Positions 24,407 to 35,819 of a DNA stretch of 64,000 bases are shown piece by piece. The notes below the pieces were generated by a model. That model searched no databases and had not been told where the DNA came from. It saw nothing but the letters and a program-made list of their open reading frames with translations. The DNA is taken from contig JAHREC010000030.1 in NCBI GenBank assembly GCA_020081605.1, positions 1,240,001 through 1,304,000 on the forward strand, read 5' to 3'. The position numbers were made by a program, and so were the translations under genes. This DNA is from Albifimbria verrucaria (lineage: Eukaryota > Ascomycota > Sordariomycetes > Hypocreales > Stachybotryaceae). The number at the start of each line of letters is the position of its first letter. Position 1 is the first letter of the stretch.

Positions 24407-25730
24407 CAGACTACGCCAACAGCACGTTGCACAACAGAGACAGTTGTGCTCGTTGGGCGGAATGTATATACGTGATCTTGGTGTTCAGCGCGGTTGGCTA
24501 TATCTGCGCGACCTGACACGTAAGTTTAGAGCTTGGGAAACTTGGTAAGTGTGCCGATGAGCACTTGAGAGGATGTCGCTAATGGTGTTGTGACTTGTAG
24601 GAACTCCCTTGCCCGTTCGACAAGAAACAACGATTCAAAACCGGGTCTGAACAGCAGGTCTAGACATGACCGCAGATTTGGCCTGGCAGATGTGGCTTCA
24701 AAGAGGCATGGCAATCTAAGATGACGACTCATTCATGCTCTGCAAGGTACAGCAGAAGACGCTGGGTCATAGAGCGGCTCCATGGCCGAAGAGAAGATGG
24801 AGGATATTTACTTCACGGAGGCTTGCTGAGCACCAGGGATGTGTAGTTGATGTGGATTGGGTCTTAAACATGACCTATTGGTGAGAAGCTCGACAGGGCC
24901 TCAAGTGGACAACACAATGACTTGCTCGATGGCAGGCGGGAGGCAGTATCATGAATCCGCAGCAGAAGCTGCAGTAATATCTAATTTGAAGGGTATTAGA
25001 GACATACACGGAGGATTCGTCGATTGCTTCAACGCAGACTAAATGAATCCATTATAACAGTTACCATGACGCGGCCCCTTGCTGACATTGACGTATGATT
25101 CTTTGTTTACACGCTAATTAGTCTCTATTCCATGATCGCTGGCAGGGAAATGGATATGCCATTGACCTCGTAACAGGTCCTTGATCATCCAAACAAGAGC
25201 TGTTCAATACTAAGCAGCCAAGGCTGACTGACTGTCAGTGGATCGCCGTGTTCGCGTGCTGGTTGTCGTGCTGATGTGAAGACGAGTTGATGCGCGCGTA
25301 CGTATTCGTACTCGTTCATGAGGGCATCCGAAATGGAGATATCCAGATATCCGTGATGGTAAAATATCTAGACTGGAAAACAAGCAGTTCAAATAAAAAT
25401 AAATATGCTTGAATTATTAACCTTGATATCGTCCATCAACTTGAATTACCGATTATACAAAACATCGACTTCTGGCTACCGTATTCGATCTCAGATCTCG
25501 GATTACCGTCAGGAGATGAATCTAATCTGCCATCCCTTGGCTAGCCAGGGCTTAGCGCGAGACATCCCGGGTCCGGTCGCCGGGCCGGATGGGACCCGAG
25601 CCATACATACTGTGAAACGCAGGCCAATTTTTCATTTTCTGCCAGAGGTTGAAAAAGCCAGCGGACGCGTTTCGAGGCAGCCTTGTGCGAGAGACTGAAC
25701 AGACAACTGCATCCGTCGTGCTTCGTCGTC
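24407..25730. other. Intergenic between cyclin H and ERG24
   Basis: 1.3 kb including the cyclin 3' flank and the ERG24 promoter. No gene recognised. A GC-rich inverted repeat at 25568-25598 is listed separately. Confidence 0.5.
25568..25598. promoter_or_regulatory. GC-rich inverted repeat in ERG24 promoter
   Basis: CGGGTCC at 25568-25574 is mirrored by GGACCCG at 25592-25598, with inner CCGG copies on both arms. It sits about 130 bases before the ERG24 ATG. Dyads with CGG half-sites are typical binding sites of Zn2Cys6 regulators, so a regulatory role is possible but only inferred. Confidence 0.3.
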
Positions 25731-27322
25731 ATGGCTGGGAAAGAGATTGAGTATGAGTTTGGCGGCCCGTGAGTAGCCCGAAGCAAGCCCCTGAGTGTGG
25801 ATGAGCAACCTCCAGCTGACCCTTTTTCCAGTCTCGGTGCCACGGGCATCGTCTTTGGCCTGCCGCTGCTCATGAATGTCTTCTATTTTGTCTGCAACGA
25901 CATCAGCGGCTGCCCTGCGCCGGCTCTGCTGCAGCCCAGCGCGCTGTCATGGGATGTGCTGAAGGCGCAGATTCCCTGGCCCAAGGACGGCATCTGGGGC
26001 TTCGCGAGCTGGGAGGTCACCGGGTGGGTGCTGGTCTACTATCTGGTCAGCCTGGTGCTGTATCGCGTCCTGCCAGCCAAGGAAGTGCTGGGCACGAAGC
26101 TGAGGGAGTCTGGAAGGCCATTGCCGTACCGTTTCAATGGTGAGTGAGAAGCAGCCTCTTTCTAGACTGGGCTTTCGAGTCTGAAGACGTTTGTGTTGAG
26201 TTGAATGGTTGATGCTAACGTCATGTAGCCTTTTCTGCAACCGTGGTCCAGCTTTTGTTTTGTGCTGCTGGCACGTACCTGCAGGGCTCAGACTTCTTCC
26301 TCTGGAAATGGATCTCAGACAACTACCTGCAGCTCCTGACGGCAAACATCATTCTTGCCTACCTCATCTCCATCATCGTCTATGTTAACAGCTTCTCCGT
26401 GCGTCCCGGCAACCCAGACTTGCGCGAGCTCGCCCGCGGCGGCCACACGGGTAACCTCATCTATGACTTCTACATTGGACGTGAGCTCAACCCGCGTGTC
26501 AACATCCCCTTGATTGGTGAGGTCGACGTCAAGGCGTGGTTGGAGATGCGCCCCGGTCTGACGGGCTGGATGTTGCTGAATATGGCTTTCGTCGCCAAGC
26601 AGCACCGTACTTACGGTTATGTGTCGGACAGTATTGTGCTGGTCTCGCTGGTGCAGGCGTACTACGTCCTGGAGGGCCAGTACGCGGAGCAGGGCATCTT
26701 GGGCATGATGGACATTACGACTGACGGACTGGGCTTCATGCTGACGTTTGGTGACATTGTCTGGGTGCCGTTCCTGTACTCGACGCAGTGCCGATACCTG
26801 TCTACGCACCCCGTGCACATGGGCCCCTATGGTATTATTGTTGCGGCCGCGACCTTCGCTCTTGGCCTGTACATCTTCCGTGCCAGCAACTCCCAGAAGG
26901 CCTTGTTCCGTAAGAACCCAGACGATCCCGCCTTCAAGGGCATGACCTACATCCAGACGAAGCGTGGCACTCGTCTGCTCACTGGCGGATGGTGGGGCCG
27001 TTCCAGGCACATCAACTACCTGGGCGATTGGCTGCAGTCACTGCCCTTCTGCCTGCCCACTGGTATTGCAGGCTACGTGGTGCTGCCGGCGGGAGCTGCT
27101 GCAGTAGCCGGCGCCTCGACGATGCTTGACGGGCGACAGGTAATCCCCGGTGAGGCGGCTGGGTGGGGCATGCTGATAACCTACTTTTACTCCGCCTACT
27201 TTGGTTTCTTGCTGATCCACCGAGAGGGAAGGGATGATAGAGCCTGTGCGGAGAAGTACGGGGATGACTGGGTGGAGTACAAGAAGACGGTGAGATGGAG
27301 GATCTTGCCAGGGGTTTACTGA
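25731..27322 (+). CDS. ERG24: C-14 sterol reductase (delta-14)
   Basis: Three exons, join(25731..25768, 25832..26139, 26229..27322), 479 residues, no frame break. It is a multi-spanning ER membrane enzyme that reduces the C14-C15 double bond left by CYP51, using NADPH, in ergosterol synthesis. Family marks include GNLIYDFYIGRELNPR, the long hydrophobic helices, and the C-terminal LLTGGWWGRSRHINYLGDW, LITYFYSAYFGFLLIHREGRDD and KYGDDWVEYKKTVRWRILPGVY. It lies 0.6 kb before ERG6 on the same strand, an unusual neighbourhood for this pathway. Symbol by homology; Sordariomycetes often have more than one ERG24 copy, so this could be a paralogue. Confidence 0.95.
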
Positions 27323-27932
27323 GAGGAGTGTAGAAGAGGCTCATGCTTAATGAGGTGGATGTTGGCCTTGACTGCTTGGTTGAGGATGTATTATAGATAA
27401 TTGGCTGGTGGACGGCATGAAGATGGAATATTCAGGTTTCGTATGTGCTTGTTAATCTAGATAAATTCAATTTTCCTTTCTTACAGTTTGTATCGAGATT
27501 TCGCTCGGTGGTTCCCACTTGAGGAACTGTAAGGGTTTTCGCCTACACCTCCTAAAGATCGCTTACAGGATGGGCTGGGCGCAGGCCGCGCAATAGTGGA
27601 TTTCCGTATCTATGCCTATCATAGTTGCATCAGCTTTCTGATCCTGTATTCAAACTCCAGCCTCTTCGTTGGTCGTATTCGGACCCACTGCCACTCCTAG
27701 TTGAAACACTATGGACGAGGTGTCGTATTCGCGGGTGGTGTAGTTGTAGGAGCTAGGAGGTAAGTGTAAGTGTCGGTAGTCTACAGCTATCAGAACGGCA
27801 AGCATGAAGAAGAGACTGATTTCTTTGCAAGTCATTGAGTATAAGAACGGGCTTCTGTCGATTACGTCCCGCGGTTCCAACAAACTCTGTACTCCTTTTC
27901 AACCTCTTCCTTCCAACTACTACACCGACATT
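27323..27932. other. ERG24-ERG6 intergenic region
   Basis: Terminator side of ERG24 and promoter of ERG6. An in-frame ATG at 27804 could extend ERG6 by 43 codons, but that stretch is unlike the family. No separate gene. Confidence 0.5.
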
Positions 27933-29169
27933 ATGACTAGCCAAGAACTCATCTCGCACGAGGAGGCAAGGCGCCATGCCTTCGACACGGTGCTGCACAA
28001 GAACTCGTCGAAAACAGATGGCGGCATTCGAGCCATGGCGAGCAAAAACAGTGCTGCCAACAACGCGGCAGCTAACGAATACTTCCAATACTGGGACGAC
28101 AAGAAGGCTGAAGAAGAGACCGAGGAGGTTAGACAAGAGAGGACTGAAAACTATGCAAGCCTGACTCGACAGTATGTTCTCTGGAATATTTGCCGCGAAA
28201 CTCTGCTGATTGCTTTAGATACTACAACCTCGCGACCGACCTATACGAGTATGGATGGAGTCAATGCTTCCACTTCTGCCGCTTTGCCTACGGCGAGTCC
28301 TTCCACCGCGCTATAGCTAGACACGAACACTACCTCGCTTCGAGTATCGGTATCAAGAAGGGCATGAAGGTACTTGACGTCGGTTGTGGTGTGGGTGGTC
28401 CGGCCAGAGAGATTGTCAAGTTCACCGGTGCCCACGTCACAGGGCTCAACCTCAACGAGTACCAAGTGCAGCGAGCCACACATTACGCTAAACGAGAAGG
28501 ACTCTCGCATCTGCTTGACTTTGTTCAGGGTGACTTTATGGTATGTGTTTCTGAGGATTTCAAACACGCTTTGGCTTACAATGGATAGAAAATACCATTC
28601 CTGACAATTCTTTTGACGCGGTATACGCCATCGAAGCGACTGTCCATGCACCGTCCTTGAAAGGAGTTTACAGCGAGATTTTCCGCGTTCTCAAGCCTGG
28701 TGGTGTCTTTGGCGTCTATGAATGGCTGATGACGGACACGTACGACAACGAGAACCTCGAGCACCGTCGCATCCGCCTTGACATCGAGCAAGGTGACGGG
28801 ATTGCCCAAATGTTCAACATCGAGCACGGCCTCAACGCCATAAAAGAAGCCGGGTTCACCCTTGAGCAGCACGAAGACCTGGCGGATGATGCCTCGGATG
28901 CCGATCCCGCGCCATGGTACTGGCCGCTCGACAGCAACTTACGATACGCTCAAACATTGGCCGATGTGCTAACGGTGATGCGGATGAACAAGATGGGCAG
29001 AACTGTCATGCACAACATCTTCAGTGTCATGGAGGCGGCGTGGTTGTTGCCCAAGGGCACGAGGAGGACGGCTGAAAGTTTGGCAACGGCAGCGGACGCG
29101 TTGGTGGCAGGAGGAAAGCAGAAGCTGTTTACACCCATGTATCTCATGGTGGGAAGAAAGCCGGAATAG
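27933..29169 (+). CDS. ERG6: Sterol 24-C-methyltransferase
   Basis: Three exons, join(27933..28171, 28219..28540, 28589..29169), 380 residues once one base is allowed for. It methylates C24 of zymosterol-type sterols using S-adenosylmethionine. Family marks are [16 protein letters not shown] (the sterol-binding YEYGW box), the SAM motif [25 protein letters not shown], the [16 protein letters not shown] motif III, and a sterol methyltransferase C-terminal domain ending [16 protein letters not shown]. The ATG at 27933 is chosen over 27804 because [11 protein letters not shown] fits the usual length. The frame changes just inside exon 3 at 28600-28601 (KIPF then PDNSFD); one missing C explains it. 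Confidence 0.93.
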
Positions 29170-29538
29170 AATGACTGGGATGATATTTTAGCCGTGGATA
29201 GACTGGTTTCCTTACCAATAAACTGTTAATACTCTACTTTCGTGGCATAGAATAGCATCCCAGCTTCGACGAACTTGAGACAAAGGAAGAAACGTGTGCT
29301 CCAAATTACTTAATATTCCTATGTCAGAGGCATCCAAAGTCTTCATCAGACACGAGTTATTGACGGAATTCGCGATAAGGTACTCTAGTAGAAAAACTTA
29401 CCTGTGTCGGATGTATAATGGCTTTCATACAGTAGGCTATTTGATGCAAAGACTAATGGTAACTGAAGAATCCCGATTCCGCTCAAACCATTCAGAAGTC
29501 CTTACATAGTTTCTCTGTAAGAAGGAACGGAAATTCCC
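29170..29538. other. Convergent 3' spacer
   Basis: Lies between the 3' ends of ERG6 and the DJ-1/PfpI gene. AT-rich, no gene. Confidence 0.5.
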
Positions 29539-30378
29539 TTAATTAAGGGGCTCGTCCTTATAGTCAACATCGCGATTGATCCAGCACCCAAGCACAGACA
29601 ACATCTTCACGGCCGGGTTAATCCTATCGCCCCAGAGCTCATGCGTGAAGGCATGCATAAGATCCTGCCCGTTGGTCAATGCACCGCTAGTCCAAAGCTT
29701 TCCATCGTGGACCCAGCGCTTCTCCAGCCATTCAGTCTCGGGCTCCCACTGACGGTACTGTTCCAGCATGAAGCGAGGACCTGTAGCCTTCTTTCCTTTG
29801 GTAATTCCAGCACGTAAGGGAATCTCAATCCCACCACAGATGGAGATGAAAGCTGCGCAGCTTTCATAGGCCTTTCGAGCGAAAGCAAGTTCTGCCTCAG
29901 TGAGGTTATAACCACTGTGATGAGCGCCATACAGAACAATATCTAGTGGTGGACAAGACTCGTAAGAGTCCTATGGAACAGTCAGTGGGACGAACAGTTT
30001 ATAAATACAATGAATTTCGATAGATTAGAGGAAATGGGAACTTACAGTTGGCACAAGTTTAATGCCGCTTGTAAGGCGAGCAGAACCAGGGCCCCTGTTT
30101 CGGTGATCCAGTGAAATTGCATCTTCAAAGCTTGCTCCTTGACCTCTTTGGTGACGAATTCATCCGGCAAGATTCCAAGAAAGTCAGTGGACATTCCATA
30201 GATGTAGTCCACTGGTGCAACATCTAGAATTTCCGTAGTGCTTCCCATTATTTAGTGGATTTGATTTGGCTTGTGGGTTGATTCTTGGCGAAGTCAATGC
30301 ATTTACATACCTGTTCACGATAACGACACCCACATGGATGGTTCTATCAGGGTTGCGAAGGTCAATTGGTGCTGACAT
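29539..30378 (-). CDS. DJ-1/PfpI-family protein
   Basis: Three exons on the minus strand: 30311-30378, 30046-30240, 29539-29970, 231 codons once one base is allowed for. The fold begins with IHVGVVIVN and continues TEILDVAPVDYIYGM, like the first strand and the D-x-x-GP turn of class I glutamine-amidotransferase-like proteins. PPLDIVLYGAHH precedes the nucleophile elbow with the catalytic cysteine in AAFISICGGIE. The end WVHDGKLWTSGALTNGQDLMHAF is the typical strand that follows (usually TASG-x-x-AG-x-DL). Family members include isonitrile hydratases, glyoxalases and chaperones, so the reaction is not fixed. The frame shifts at 30092-30095 (a G run on the coding strand). Exon 1's acceptor partner (GGGAAG at 30241) was chosen to keep the frame. 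Confidence 0.83.
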
Positions 30379-31516
30379 TTCGGGCTTTGAGGCGAACTGT
30401 TGTTAGGATATGATGCAGAAGGTATGTGTTGATGAACATCCACGAGATACATGAGGTTGGCCTTGGGTTTTATATTCGTTCAACCTCAACTTGTAAGACT
30501 TGAACAATTACGCTTCCGATCAACTACGGGTCAGAATGACCAGTGTCTCAGGGCTTCATGCACATTTCATCGCCCAGAATATGCAGTGTTTCCCTAAGTG
30601 GCTTCAACACCCATGAAACGGTAGGCCTGAGATGCGGACAGTGCAGTCTCAGACAACCTACATTGGTTTATTTCCGAGATCTATTGGAACTCGTGGCATA
30701 TCATAAGGTCGTCTAAGGAATCCACTGACACTTTGAGAGGAGCAGGTTGGTCCGGGATGATTTTCTGTGAAACATCCGACTTAGCTCGGATGTATATCAA
30801 ATGTAGGAGGCGCATCGTCTCTTGGTCTTGGCATGACTCGTCAGCTCACTCAGTACTCTGCATATGCTGTGCATCCTCAATATTATTGCGCAGGGAAGAT
30901 GCGTTATGGATGCGGAGTCCGGGGTTATTCTTTTCTAGCCGAGAGTGAACGGTTCTTAAAAATGCCAGCCCTGTGTCGAGGTTCATTTTGGAAGAGTATA
31001 TGCACAAATTCTTTTGGTAACTCTCCTAATTGGAGTAAAATGAGGAAGGGTACAGCGAACTCTCATGTGTACGGACGCTGCAAAAGGGTTCAGAGAGTCT
31101 ACACATGGCAACATTGCCTCTCCTGATTATTAAAGCTACAAGGCTGTGTTATGAGAGTAGCATGTTAATTTCTGGATCTGGTCGTACCTATTTAGAAGAA
31201 AATCAAGCATTTAATTCACAGGAAGTCATGCCTGAAGGTCAAATTTCTAACGACACTGGCTTCTCTAGTTATTTATCCTTGGGGTATGTTGATCATTACG
31301 ATTGACGTAGTCGGAATTGAACCAAATGCTCAGGGGCCAGAACGCACAGCGCGTTTAGTAGCCCAATGCGCGTTAAGACGTTTACACGAGGCCAAGCCTC
31401 TAGAAATCTTGGCAAGTCATGCCAAGGCAAATGGAACTACATCGTAAAAGCCCATGCAACAAATAAGATATGTAAGCTTCTAACAAGTATTTACTGCCTA
31501 TGGAAAGTACGGAAGC
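30379..31516. other. Intergenic, no gene recognised
   Basis: 1.1 kb between the DJ-1/PfpI promoter and the 3' end of the GH62 gene. Short frames only. Confidence 0.5.
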
Positions 31517-32697
31517 CTATACACATTGAGAGTACCAATCATTCGAGAACTTGCAAGTACCTGCAGAGCAGCATTTGGGACCGGTCCAACCATTACCTCC
31601 ACACTGCTCCCACATCTTCGCGCAGCCAGTGCTTGCAGTTGAAGATGTTGGTGGAGCACTAGACGTTGAGCTTACTGGAGGGTTGCCTTGGGTTGTGCTT
31701 GCTGGGGTTGCTGGTAGTAGAGCTCTTGGGTGGGTTGCCAACTGGGTTTTGGAGAGTCAACAGACCAGGCCTGTAGGGCAGCAAGTTGTACTCGGGGTTC
31801 TTGCTGGGGTCGCGGCCTTGGTAGAGCAACTGCAGGTTGCATGGGTCGATCTCAAATGTCTGATCAGGGTTACTGCGGATAATATCACCGTGGCTGATGT
31901 CGTTGGTCCAGGTCGCGCCGCTGTTTGCTTTACCTGCGAAAGGGTTGCTTTCGCTGGCAGCTTGTGGGGTCCATGAACCGCCAAGGCTGGTAGCTGTGAA
32001 CGATCTGAAGAATCGTCCGTTGGCTCCCATTGCCTCAACAATCATCAGGTACTTCTTCTGACCCTTGAGAGTGTATACTTGTACAGCTTCGAATAGGTTC
32101 GCTTGTGTATCGCTCATAATAGTCTGGTAAGAGCTTCCGAAGTTGCCAGGAAGTTTCCGATAGGCATGCTGGAACGGTAGATCTTTCCATTGTCTCCGCA
32201 GAAGAACAAGTAAATGGTCGTATCGTCAGCGATGATAGTCTGATCAATAGGGCCAGTACCCGAGCCAGTGATTGAGCCTGAAAAAGCGGCTGCGCTGATG
32301 ACCATCCATTTGCATTGGTTGGGTCTTTTGATGTTCGGTAGATGAATGGAGTTGCTCCCCACTGATACGCAAGCACCCAGAGGTCCTTAGGGGCAAAGTA
32401 GAACAGCGTGGGTGCAACTGTGCCCGAGTTCATGCCATTCTGGGACATGGATCCCATCTGGGCCCAGTCGGTAAAGAGGCCAAAGTTCATGGAACCATAG
32501 TTGCCGTTGTTGACATTTGAAGCATATACAAGATGCTGGCCGTTATAAGGGACATGGGTGAAGTCCTTAAGTGAAACCCATCCGTTCTTTGGCTGTGCTA
32601 GCACGCCACGATCAGACCAGCGATAGCTTGATGGTAAATCGCATTGGGCGGCCGCAACTGCGGCCAAGCCTAGCAAAGCGATGGCAGACGAGATCAT
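31517..32697 (-). CDS. Secreted GH62 alpha-L-arabinofuranosidase with CBM1
   Basis: About 395 residues, intronless, minus strand. A signal peptide ([18 protein letters not shown]) leads into the GH62 catalytic domain. Visible blocks are [22 protein letters not shown] (with the conserved base aspartate), [59 protein letters not shown] and [14 protein letters not shown], then LLYQGRDP. A Ser/Thr/Pro linker precedes a C-terminal CBM1 ([19 protein letters not shown] to the last SQCV), which binds cellulose. GH62 enzymes remove arabinose from arabinoxylan outside the cell. Frame breaks occur near 32283 (a T run), near 32149 (a C run) and in the linker near 31700; the domains on each side are well preserved. 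Confidence 0.92.
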
Positions 32698-34567
32698 CGT
32701 GTAGTTGTCTTGGAGAAGCCGATGAAGGGTTGGAACCAAAGACGTGAACAACTCCACATGGGAAGACTCAAGAGCAAATATATGCCCCGGATCCATATGA
32801 GGGCGTGACATCACCCTAAAGGGATCGGGATGCCTCTTTCCGGCGGCGCATTAGAGCCGCCACTTGGGTGAATGGCTAGATAAGCCATACATCAAGGCTG
32901 GCGGATGAGACGGCATAATTTGCGTGGAGTAGGCGGGGACAGAAATGTCACTTGCGGAATAACCAAATGTCAAAAGAAGAAGCTAGACAACCCTAGTAAG
33001 GGTAAAGACCGCCAGAAGAGATCGTGTGCAAGATCTCTCGTGGAAATTAGATTAACCGCGGTTATTAGCCGCAGCCAATTTCCGAGCATTGGATTCGGCA
33101 GTTTGGCATACAGCACGTCCGGTAGCTTAATTAGATTGAACTCACGGGAATTGATTGGTTTACACCAAGTTTCGAAGAGAAATGACCAAACCAAGCTAGA
33201 GTTGTCTCAGGTGCTGCATAGCATATTCAAGAGCAATTCTGAGGAATGTCCTGCTTGCTACTTTGACATCTATAAGTCCATCAGTCTGGGCTCTGAGGGA
33301 TTATTGTTGCATTATACGCAGAGATAGACAGCACTGATTAAAGGATGGGAATTGTTAGAACAAAAATATCAGTCGACAAATTCTTAGACTCAGAAACTAG
33401 TCTTCAGAAGTATCAACTACAGCATATCCGCCTCCAATCAGCCAGTCAAACTTATTATATAGACGTACGCCGCATCTGCGCAGTGTGACTCGTCCAAGTC
33501 AAGACCACCCCACACACGATAGTGACTGCGAGGGAAAGAAATGGGCCAATGTTAACTATTAGGGATGATGAGTTGAATGAATTTTTAAAACGAATCGCTG
33601 ACAATCGCTATGAAAAGGAAAAAGTGACATCTATACTTGAATAAATCGGGCTCGTTTTTAACTAGGAGGCTTTACGTGAGAAACCAGAGTACAACTACGT
33701 TATAGCCTCAATTTGTGCATTTGAAAATACTACTAACGCAGAGATTTGCTGCCTCGAATGAACGGAAGCTATACTCAACTTATCATAAACCACCTAGGAC
33801 CTGAGACTCTCTTCCCCTTGTCAAAGTCACTGCCTCAAGAAACTCTGGTTCACTTCTATATGGGCACACGTTAGGGTCCACCACGCAGAGGCTGTGTATG
33901 TCGACATCTGTACCATGATATCCAAAATGGTCAGTTGGAGTTAGCCAATTAAAAGTCTGTGAGTACCCTGGAAGAGTAATGTGCTGTCACTTATATGTTT
34001 CTTTAACGTCATTTGTCACTCTTAACGAATTTAACTTAACTTGTCTCTAAGGAATATGGGCGTTCAATGGAGATTAGTTGAAATATGCTTAGTTATTTTT
34101 GAGTACTTGTTGAGTTGACTTATTTACCCATGACATTGGTTTGCTCATCGACTTCCAGCACCCTCGTCCGCTTTAATATCAGTTCTGATCAAATGCTATG
34201 GAGTGATTGTAGGACATGAGTCGGCAATGGACTAATAGTGTAAACTCCGTAGCGCTCTCCGTCATTCCACCGCATTACTCAGTCAGGGGAATCTTCTGGG
34301 TTGAGAGGTATGCCCTTAAGATCGGATGCACAACAGCTGCGTCAAGTGCTACGTAGCTGATATCAAGTCGTATCAGTGCTAATTTTAGGGCATAGTAATA
34401 AGTGGCTTATCGAAAAGGAAGCTTGCACAAGTAATAACTCTATAAGTTTTGTCATAATAACAAGCCAGTGCATCTTTGTTAGGCTCTCTTATGCAATCTA
34501 GTATCGTCTCCTATATATAAATACGCAACGCTCCATGAAACCATTAATGAAAGGTATACGACCTCCT
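32698..34567. other. AT-rich spacer
   Basis: 1.9 kb between the GH62 promoter and the TauD 3' end. From 33,300 on it is AT-rich with stops in all frames. The frame at 32905-33327 has no recognisable motif and looks random. No gene called. Confidence 0.5.
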
Positions 34568-35819
34568 CTACGAGGCAAAAGGCGTCTCGTAGGGCCGCTC
34601 AGCCTGCGGCGTGATACGAGCGAGATGGCGCCTCTGAGCATCCTTCCAGTCTACTATGGCACTGTGTTGGGTCACACGGTTATCCCAGACCACGACAGTG
34701 CCTTCCTCCCACTTAACCCGGGCCTGGAAATCAGCACCATATGCGAGATGGTCGTACAAAAACTTCAGGAGAGCATCTGACTCTTCCCTCTTAAGGTCAA
34801 CAATCTCTCGAGTAACTAAGCATAATGTGTTAGATTTGCTCATTTCCAGCTTGATCATGGAGTAACAGGTTTGACTTACACTGAGGGTTGACATAAATGG
34901 CTTTCTCTCCTGTCGCAGGGTGAGTTCGAATGATCGGGTGCTCATTAATGACAGGATCTCTTCGTTTGATGCTTCCTCGCGCAGCCGCGGCATTGACCTG
35001 CTCAACACCAGAGTGCGTGGCCTTCAGGCCGTGCAAACGCTCTTGGAAAAGTGGGCTTAGGCGGTTGTAAGCCTCTGCGGCATCCACGAAGAGTGTGTCA
35101 CCACCTGTCTCAGGCTTGTCCAAGATGTACAGGAATGTGGTTCCCGGAGGCTGTTGCTCATAGGACACGTCTGAATGCCAGGCAACGGAACTGGTACGGG
35201 CTTTGAAGAACGCCTCGGCGCCCTTCTCTCCCGCACCACGGTGTACGAGATGAATTTCGGGATAGCCCTCTGGAGCCCCTGATGTGGGGTGGATGTGATG
35301 GCGACCGAAGTACTCTCCATATTTGAGAGCGTCTGGGATAGACAAGTCGGCAAAGTCTTGGTTGCGGAAGGCTACGACCTTGCGCTGCGCGACAAACAGA
35401 GCAAGTTCATCCTTGCCGGCATCACTGAGGGAGCTCAACTGAATACCCTTGACCTCAGTACCGATGGTAGGTGTGAGATGCGTGACGGTTGCAGTCTCCG
35501 GCAAAAGGTTTGGGAACGACTTGTCAGCATCCTTGCCATGCTCATAATGCTCGAATGGCTCCAGCGGTGGGTATTTCTGCTCCGGGTCCCACGTTGGTAG
35601 ATAATGTGGGTACTAATAGAATGGGTAAGTTACACTGGTCTTCGGAGATATATGCCAGAGACGTAACTCACCTTTGCTGCCTTGTGATCACCCCTGTCCC
35701 TCTTCCGAGTCTCTGTCGACACGAGTTGTGTCAATCTCCTTGTATGGTCCAAGATGAATCTTGTAGGACTGAGCAGGCTTAGCCTCTGTGGCGGTGGTCT
35801 CAACTGCAGATGGTGCCAT
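34568..35819 (-). CDS. TauD/TfdA-type alpha-ketoglutarate dioxygenase
   Basis: Three exons on the minus strand: 35672-35819, 34880-35612, 34568-34815; 376 codons once two bases are allowed for. The Fe(II) facial triad is visible: WHSDVSY (H-x-D) and, near the end, TQHSAIVDW with the second histidine. The alpha-ketoglutarate-binding arginine lies in RRHLARIT. TIGTEVKGIQLSSL and VVAFRNQDF are typical N-terminal blocks. These enzymes oxidise taurine, other sulfonates or sulfate esters to release sulfite, which suggests a role in sulfur scavenging, though the substrate is inferred. The frame break at 35690-35694 lies in a C run on the plus strand and needs two bases. It sits between two secreted glycoside hydrolases. 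Confidence 0.9.

Noticed and set aside
27804..27932. N-terminal extension of ERG6 by 43 codons
   Set aside because: The stretch is unlike the family and [11 protein letters not shown] at 27933 gives the usual length.
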